Assembly: GCA_031254795.1 (NCBI GenBank) | Contig: JAIRTS010000223.1 | Span: forward strand, 1-9,666 | Direction: 5' to 3' | DNA from: Treponema sp. | GTDB lineage: Bacteria; Spirochaetota; Spirochaetia; Treponematales; Breznakiellaceae | Length of the DNA: 9,666 nt | Part shown: in pieces, positions 6,732 through 9,666 of the stretch | Numbering within the stretch: position 1 is the stretch's first letter | Layout of the letters: every line of letters begins with the position of its first letter | Program-made: the position numbers and the translations under genes | The notes under the pieces: model-generated | Databases searched by the model: none | Told to the model about the DNA's origin: nothing | What the model saw: the letters and a program-made list of their open reading frames with translations, nothing else

Positions 6732-8347
6732 TTACCTTGCAAGGCAAAGGTGTAAGCGGAGGAATAGCGCGAGGACGGCTTTCCTTTCTCAAACGGAGTA
6801 GCCTTTCGGTTGAAAAACGTCCCATAGACGATGTTGACAAAGAAATCGAACGTTTTAATACGGCGCGCCTGACAGCCGCCGAGCAACTCGACCAGTTGGC
6901 CGGAAATATGACCAGTAAAATCGGGGAAGAAAACGCCTTCCTCTTTGAAATCCACCGCATGATGCTTGAAGACGCCGACTACACTGATCCTATACTTGAG
7001 ATTATCAAAAGTGAAAAAGTCTGCGCCGAGTACGCCGTCAACACGGCTGGTTCCAGACTCGCGCAAGACTTTGCCGACATGGACGATGAGTACATGAAAG
7101 CTCGCTCCATAGATGTCTACGATGTCTCCAAACGGGTGATACGGATACTTTCAGGAGAAGCGCAGGGCGGCGCGGAATCCGACGAGCCGGTCATTCTTGC
7201 CGCGGACGATTTCACGCCTAGTGAGACCGCCCAGCTCGACCGAAGCAAAGTCCTTGCGCTGGTATCCCGTCAGGGCGCCGCCAATTCCCACACGGCTATT
7301 TTTGCCCGAACTATGGGCATTCCCGCTATCATCTCCTTCGGCGCTTTTCTCTCAGGGGACTTGTCCGGCAAAGAGGCGGCTCTTGACGGGGAGACCGGCG
7401 TTTTGTACGTTGACCCTGAGCCGGCTGTTATCAGCGCGTTGGAAGCAAAAGCGGAACAAGCGCGATGTGAGCGGGAAACTCTTGAAAAACTGCGGGGCAA
7501 GCCAACCCGTACAAAGAGCGGCAGGGAGATGAAACTCTACGCAAACATCGGATCCGTAAGCGACGCCGACGCCGCTCTTGCCGGAGACGCCGAAGGGGTA
7601 GGGCTGTTCCGTAGCGAATTTCTGTATCTGGGCAGAAATGAGTATCCCGATGAAGACACGCAGTTTGAAAGCTACCGAAAGGCGCTGGAAAAGATGGGGG
7701 ATAGGCAGGTTATTATCCGTACGCTTGACATAGGGGCGGATAAACAGGCGGATTACTTTGATCTTCCCAAGGAAGAAAACCCGGCGCTTGGAATGCGGGC
7801 GATACGGATATGCCTCACGCGGCCTGACATTTTCAAAACGCAGTTGCGGGCAATTTACCGCGCGTCGGTCTATGGAAATGCGGCGATCATGTTTCCGATG
7901 ATAAATTCTGTGGACGAGTTGCTGAAGGCGAAAGAATTCGCGCGAGTCGCGCGTGAAGAGTTGCGCGCCAAGGGGCTAAGATTCCATGAGGATGTCCCGA
8001 TAGGTATAATGGTAGAGACGCCTGCGTCAGCGGTGGCGAGCGATATTTTGGCGCGTGAAGCGGACTTTTTCAGCATAGGCACAAACGATTTGACGCAATA
8101 CACCCTTGCGATAGACCGGCAGAACGATTCGCTTTCCTCGTTTTGCGACACGCGCCACGAAGCGGTGTTGCGGCTTATTCAGCTGACCTGCGAAAACGCC
8201 CACAAAGCGGGGATTTGGTGCGGCATTTGCGGCGCTTTGGGCGTCGACTTAACGCTAACCGAACGCTTCGTAGCAATGGGAATGGATGAGCTTTCGGTGG
8301 AGCCGTCGTGCATACTAAAACTGCGCGCCCGTATCGCCGAGTGCTGA
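6728..8347 (+). CDS. ptsI: PTS enzyme I (phosphoenolpyruvate-protein phosphotransferase)
   Basis: Cytoplasmic enzyme that autophosphorylates from PEP and charges HPr, the first step of the relay. The ATG at 6728 overlaps the dehydrogenase stop as ATGA and begins MITLQGKGVSGGIARG, the normal EI N-terminus; a longer in-frame reading from 6656 lies inside the upstream gene. The product is 539 aa, about 30 shorter than E. coli EI (575). It has the HPr-binding N-domain, the phospho-histidine domain with His188 in GAANSHTAIFAR, and the PEP-binding barrel with Arg295 (GLFRSEFLY), Arg331 (IRTLDIGADK), MVETPASA (428-435) and SIGTNDLTQYT (449-459). The catalytic cysteine is Cys501 in GICGALGVD. In E. 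coli and B. subtilis that motif reads CGE(L/M)AGD, so the Glu after Cys-Gly is Ala here. All essential catalytic residues I can identify are present, so it is probably active. Confidence 0.96.
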   Translation: MITLQGKGVSGGIARGRLSFLKRSSLSVEKRPIDDVDKEIERFNTARLTAAEQLDQLAGNMTSKIGEENAFLFEIHRMMLEDADYTDPILEIIKSEKVCAEYAVNTAGSRLAQDFADMDDEYMKARSIDVYDVSKRVIRILSGEAQGGAESDEPVILAADDFTPSETAQLDRSKVLALVSRQGAANSHTAIFARTMGIPAIISFGAFLSGDLSGKEAALDGETGVLYVDPEPAVISALEAKAEQARCERETLEKLRGKPTRTKSGREMKLYANIGSVSDADAALAGDAEGVGLFRSEFLYLGRNEYPDEDTQFESYRKALEKMGDRQVIIRTLDIGADKQADYFDLPKEENPALGMRAIRICLTRPDIFKTQLRAIYRASVYGNAAIMFPMINSVDELLKAKEFARVAREELRAKGLRFHEDVPIGIMVETPASAVASDILAREADFFSIGTNDLTQYTLAIDRQNDSLSSFCDTRHEAVLRLIQLTCENAHKAGIWCGICGALGVDLTLTERFVAMGMDELSVEPSCILKLRARIAEC

Positions 8348-8437
8348 TCGTTTGCAACAGGGCGCAGAATGCCCCGTAAATTGCGTCTAACGTTCTAGCG
8401 ATTGGCGCCCCCTACGGGTCGCTCCTCTACGGGGGAT

Positions 8438-8494
8438 GACATTTTTGCGGTTGCGATAAAGGAACGCGAAGCGGTCCAGCAACCGCAAAATGTC
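8438..8494. repeat. Long two-tier hairpin repeat downstream of ptsI
   Basis: GACATTTTTGCGGTTGC (8438-8454) pairs with GCAACCGCAAAATGTC (8479-8494), giving a 16-bp stem with a single bulged T. Its 24-nt loop folds again: GGAACGC (8461-8467) with GCGGTCC (8471-8477, one mismatch) around GAA. No T-run follows on either strand. The near-perfect two-tier palindrome fits a REP- or MITE-like unit better than a terminator. Confidence 0.65.
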
Positions 8495-8554
8495 GCGATA
8501 CAGCGGAACGTCATGCGAAATCGGGCAAATTTTTGGAGAGATTTTAAAAACCAC

Positions 8555-8633
8555 TTGAGCCTGTTCCAAAATGCAAACTACGTTGGTGAGTTGCGTTCCG
8601 CGAACCAAAGGTTCTGGTTAGTTTTGGAACGGG
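8555..8633. repeat. Dispersed palindromic repeat, copy B (diverged)
   Basis: CCTGTTCCAAAA (8560-8571) pairs with TTTTGGAACGGG (8622-8633), 12 bp with one G-U pair, and GAACC (8602-8606) pairs with GGTTC (8610-8614) inside. The left arm TTGAGCCTGTTCCAAAA and the following GC.A.CTACGT..G.GA core align with the reverse complement of the unit at 5335-5398, about 19 of 30 bases matching in the inner part by eye. Arms and core have both diverged. Confidence 0.6.
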
Positions 8634-8673
8634 ATCTGTTGGCATTATTAAGAAATTAGGATAGTAAAAAAAA

Positions 8674-8999
8674 ATGGATAATAATATCCCATATATCGAC
8701 AAAATTATCCCCATTATTATATCACACGCATCTCCGGATCAAATTATACTTTTGGGGTCATACGCGCGAGGGGCTAATGCTGAAAAAAGTGATATCGATC
8801 TGTTTGTTATAAAAAAAGGCTAAAAAACGGCCTTAGTATTATTGATTCTATCTATATGGCATTTTATGAAAATAAAATAATGATTCCGGTTGATTTACTT
8901 GCGATTGATTATGATAAATATATCAAAATAAATAATGACATTTGATGTATTTACAAAACAATAAAAGAACAAGGAAAGGTGATATATGGAACGTTATAA
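8674..8999 (+). pseudogene. MNT-type minimal nucleotidyltransferase, disrupted by a frameshift and a nonsense codon
   Basis: An intact gene of this kind encodes a small MNT-fold nucleotidyltransferase, usually the antitoxin partner of a HEPN protein. The first 49 codons from ATG 8674 give MDNNIPYIDKIIP.. and contain the family motif GSYARGANAEKSDID (28-42), i.e. G-S followed by D-x-D with Asp40 and Asp42. That frame ends at TAA 8821, next to an A-run (8822-8827). The homologous continuation is in another frame from about 8823 (NGLSIIDSIY..IPVDLLAID..YIKINNDI), implying a one-base indel in the A-rich stretch. A second lesion follows: TGA at 8943 stands where a Gly codon GGA is likely, after which CIYKTIKEQGKVIYG continues to TAA at 8997. 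With both repaired the protein would be about 108 aa, typical for the family. The AT-rich base use differs from the PTS operon. Confidence 0.85.
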
Positions 9000-9386
9000 A
9001 TCATGGATCGAGAGAGCGAAAAGCAGTCTTGAAATATCGAAGATAGCTGTCAGCGCCATGTCTATTATGAAGATTTGCGCTATCAATCTCAACAGGCTGT
9101 TGAGAAGACGTTAGAAGGGCTTCGGATATTTTATGGGTTTGAACCTGAATTCACACACAATATTGGAATACTGTTAAATGAAATTGGAAAATTCACTGAA
9201 ATTCCTGAAAATATCAAAGAAGCGACGAGGTTAACAAAATATGGTGTTATAACAAGATATCCCGGAGAATATGATGAAATTACAAAAGAAAATTATGAGG
9301 AAAGTATAAAAATAGCAAAAGAGTGTTTTGATTGGGTTGAAAATAAAACTGGAGAGAGTGAAAAAGAATCAACAACCCCGCCCTAA
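8986..9386 (+). pseudogene. HEPN-domain protein, frameshifted partner of the MNT gene
   Basis: HEPN proteins of this class are small all-helical proteins, often the toxin (a predicted RNase) of MNT/HEPN pairs. ATG 8986, preceded by an AAGGAAAGG-like site (8971-8979), overlaps the MNT remnant by 14 nt, as in intact pairs. It reads MERYKSWIERAKSSLEISKIAVSA, then passes into the wrong frame and stops at 9118. The rest (VYYEDLRYQSQQAVEKTLEGL..FYGFEPEFTHNIGILLNE..ITRYPGEYDEITKE) is open in another frame to TAA 9384. One lost base at about 9057/9058 explains this; inserting G would give Ala-Asp-Val-Tyr-Tyr. Repaired length is about 133 aa. The last codons (about 9371-9386) run into the hairpin element, so the C-terminus ..ESTTPP is probably not native. 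An internal start at 9075 would lose the first helix, so function is unlikely. Confidence 0.85.
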
Positions 9387-9397
9387 AGGGACGGGGT
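9375..9397 (+). repeat. GC-rich hairpin, first copy of a direct repeat
   Basis: ACCCCG plus CCC (9375-9383) pairs with GGG and CGGGGT (9388-9397) with a TAAA loop and one bulged A at 9391. The repeat unit CCGCCCTAAAGGG.CGGGGT..GTTGG recurs at 9473-9496, about 95 bp downstream. Here it supplies the stop codon of the HEPN remnant. Confidence 0.7.
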
Positions 9398-9472
9398 ATG
9401 TTGGTTCTGATAGGTATGGATTGTATGCGGGATCCAATACCCTTGAACCGAAAGCGGATGCCGCTATTGAAA

Positions 9473-9496
9473 CCGCCCTAAAGGGCGGGGTGTTGG
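9473..9496 (+). repeat. GC-rich hairpin, second copy of the direct repeat
   Basis: The unit CCGCCCTAAAGGGCGGGGTG (first 20 of 24 bases) repeats the sequence at 9378-9404 apart from an A/C shift in the stem and a missing AT before GTTGG. The 6-bp stem CCGCCC/GGGCGG is perfect, with TAAA as the loop. Confidence 0.7.
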
Positions 9497-9666
9497 ACCC
9501 GCCTGCGAATAAATTTTTTTGATGTATTTCAAATCAACATTAAGTGGAAATTACTTTTAATAACGGGATTTTTGGGAGGTTATACAACATTCTCAACATA
9601 TTCATTGGAAACGGTGCAATATTTTATCAATGGAAATATCAAACATGCTCTTTTAAATATATTTCT
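9482..9666 (+). pseudogene. crcB: CrcB/FluC fluoride channel, 5' half missing and 3' end beyond the window
   Basis: FluC proteins are small (about 120-130 aa) inner-membrane fluoride exporters working as dual-topology dimers. The frame is open from 9482, after TAA at 9479, and reads recognisably as FluC from about 9536: NIKWKLLLITGFLGGYTTFST followed by YSLETVQYF. The pore signature GG(F/Y)TTFST is at 9575-9598. The second aromatic of the Phe pair in TTFSTF is Tyr here. The N-terminal half (about 60 residues with the first two membrane helices and the Asn-containing NxxG segment) is absent; its place is taken by the hairpin element. No start codon with a ribosome site is visible in this frame. 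The frame runs off the window, so the 3' end is unknown. It is probably a remnant cut by insertion or deletion at the element's edge; the base composition is AT-rich like the MNT/HEPN remnants. Confidence 0.8.
9484..9520 (+). terminator. Candidate terminator, alternative to the preceding hairpin
   Basis: GGCGGG (9484-9489) can pair with CCCGCC (9498-9503) over an 8-nt loop, with seven T at 9514-9520. The 10-nt gap between stem and T-run is long for a Rho-independent terminator. The stem is mutually exclusive with CCGCCC/GGGCGG at 9473-9488. Confidence 0.3.

Larger units (their letters stand above)
8348..8673. other. Gene-free gap made largely of palindromic repeats
   Basis: No credible gene is seen. 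The gap holds a weak 4-bp GGGC/GCCC hairpin (8360-8374) without a T-run after ptsI, a duplicated CTACGGG heptamer (8412-8418, 8427-8433) flanked by CCCCC and GGGGG (8408-8412, 8431-8435), the long hairpin at 8438-8494 and the repeat at 8555-8633. Short open frames across it on both strands read through the palindromes and match nothing I know. It separates the PTS operon from the AT-rich decayed region. Confidence 0.6.
9398..9520 (+). ncRNA. Structured element, possibly an IS200/IS605-type right end or omega-RNA remnant
   Basis: Three more hairpins follow the first without gaps longer than about 10 nt. GGTTC (9403-9407) pairs with GAACC (9445-9449) and encloses GGTAT/ATACC (9413-9417, 9437-9441) and GGAT/ATCC (9418-9421, 9432-9435). 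AGCGG/CCGCT (9453-9457, 9461-9465) has a 3-nt ATG loop. CCGCCC/GGGCGG (9473-9478, 9483-9488) has a TAAA loop, and a T-run lies at 9514-9520. A chain of stems ending in a short GC hairpin after TTGAAA is how transposon right ends and their TnpB guide RNAs often look, but no tnpA or tnpB remnant is visible and strand is assumed. A plain dispersed repeat or other structured RNA is equally possible. Confidence 0.35.

Noticed and set aside
8360..8374. Rho-independent terminator after ptsI
   Set aside because: The GGGC/GCCC stem is only 4 bp and no T-run follows.
8387..8659. Open frames on both strands across the gap after ptsI
   Set aside because: They run through the hairpins at 8438-8494 and 8555-8633, lack ribosome sites and resemble no protein family I know.
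9375..9496. CRISPR array
   Set aside because: Only two repeat copies, unequal in length, and the sequence between them is itself a folded hairpin rather than a spacer.
9398..9520. Fluoride riboswitch ahead of crcB
   Set aside because: The conserved GG.GAUGG start and the pseudoknot layout of the crcB motif are not seen, and the gene lacks its 5' half, so its native leader is not expected here.
9328..9522. 64-codon open frame over the hairpin element
   Set aside because: It is an out-of-frame overlap of the HEPN remnant and the hairpins.

Overview
The first 8.35 kb is one co-directional, moderately GC-rich gene cluster on the + strand. It encodes a complete phosphoenolpyruvate:sugar phosphotransferase system (PTS) of the mannitol type, with its regulator and two catabolic enzymes. 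The order is: 3' part of the mannitol permease EIICB (mtlA, cut by the window start), HPr (ptsH), an MtlR-type PRD activator, a free-standing mannitol-type EIIA (mtlF), a 1-phosphofructokinase-type kinase (fruK), an L-sorbose-1-phosphate reductase-like zinc dehydrogenase (sorE-like), and enzyme I (ptsI). Genes from ptsH to fruK are 15 nt or less apart or overlap. The dehydrogenase and ptsI overlap by ATGA. Phosphate can therefore pass PEP > EI > HPr > EIIA > EIIB > sugar using only proteins encoded here.

No mtlD-type mannitol-1-phosphate 5-dehydrogenase is present. Instead a SorE-like dehydrogenase sits beside FruK. SorE chemistry acts on the carbon next to the phosphorylated carbon. On mannitol 1-phosphate this would give fructose 1-phosphate, the substrate of FruK, so the cluster may encode an MtlD-independent route to fructose 1,6-bisphosphate. 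This is inference, and another hexitol substrate is possible.

Non-coding DNA in the operon is rich in palindromes: a likely terminator behind mtlA, a dyad before ptsH, and a 16-bp inverted repeat between fruK and the dehydrogenase. That inverted repeat has a diverged relative downstream of ptsI, so it looks like a dispersed repeat family. The 8348-8673 gap is mostly such hairpin DNA.

From about 8.65 kb the sequence becomes AT-rich and consists of gene remains: an MNT-type nucleotidyltransferase with a frameshift and a nonsense codon, its partner HEPN protein with a one-base frameshift, then a compact run of four hairpins (9375-9503) with a direct repeat and a downstream T-run, then a crcB/fluC fluoride-channel gene lacking its 5' half and running off the window end. 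This looks like accessory, decaying DNA next to a maintained metabolic operon. The hairpin run resembles the structured right end / omega-RNA of IS200/IS605-type elements, but no tnpA or tnpB is visible.

The organism is a bacterium. HPr, MtlR and the dehydrogenase look Bacillota-like, but spirochaetes or other gut bacteria with similar operons are equally possible. I cannot place it further from the sequence alone.
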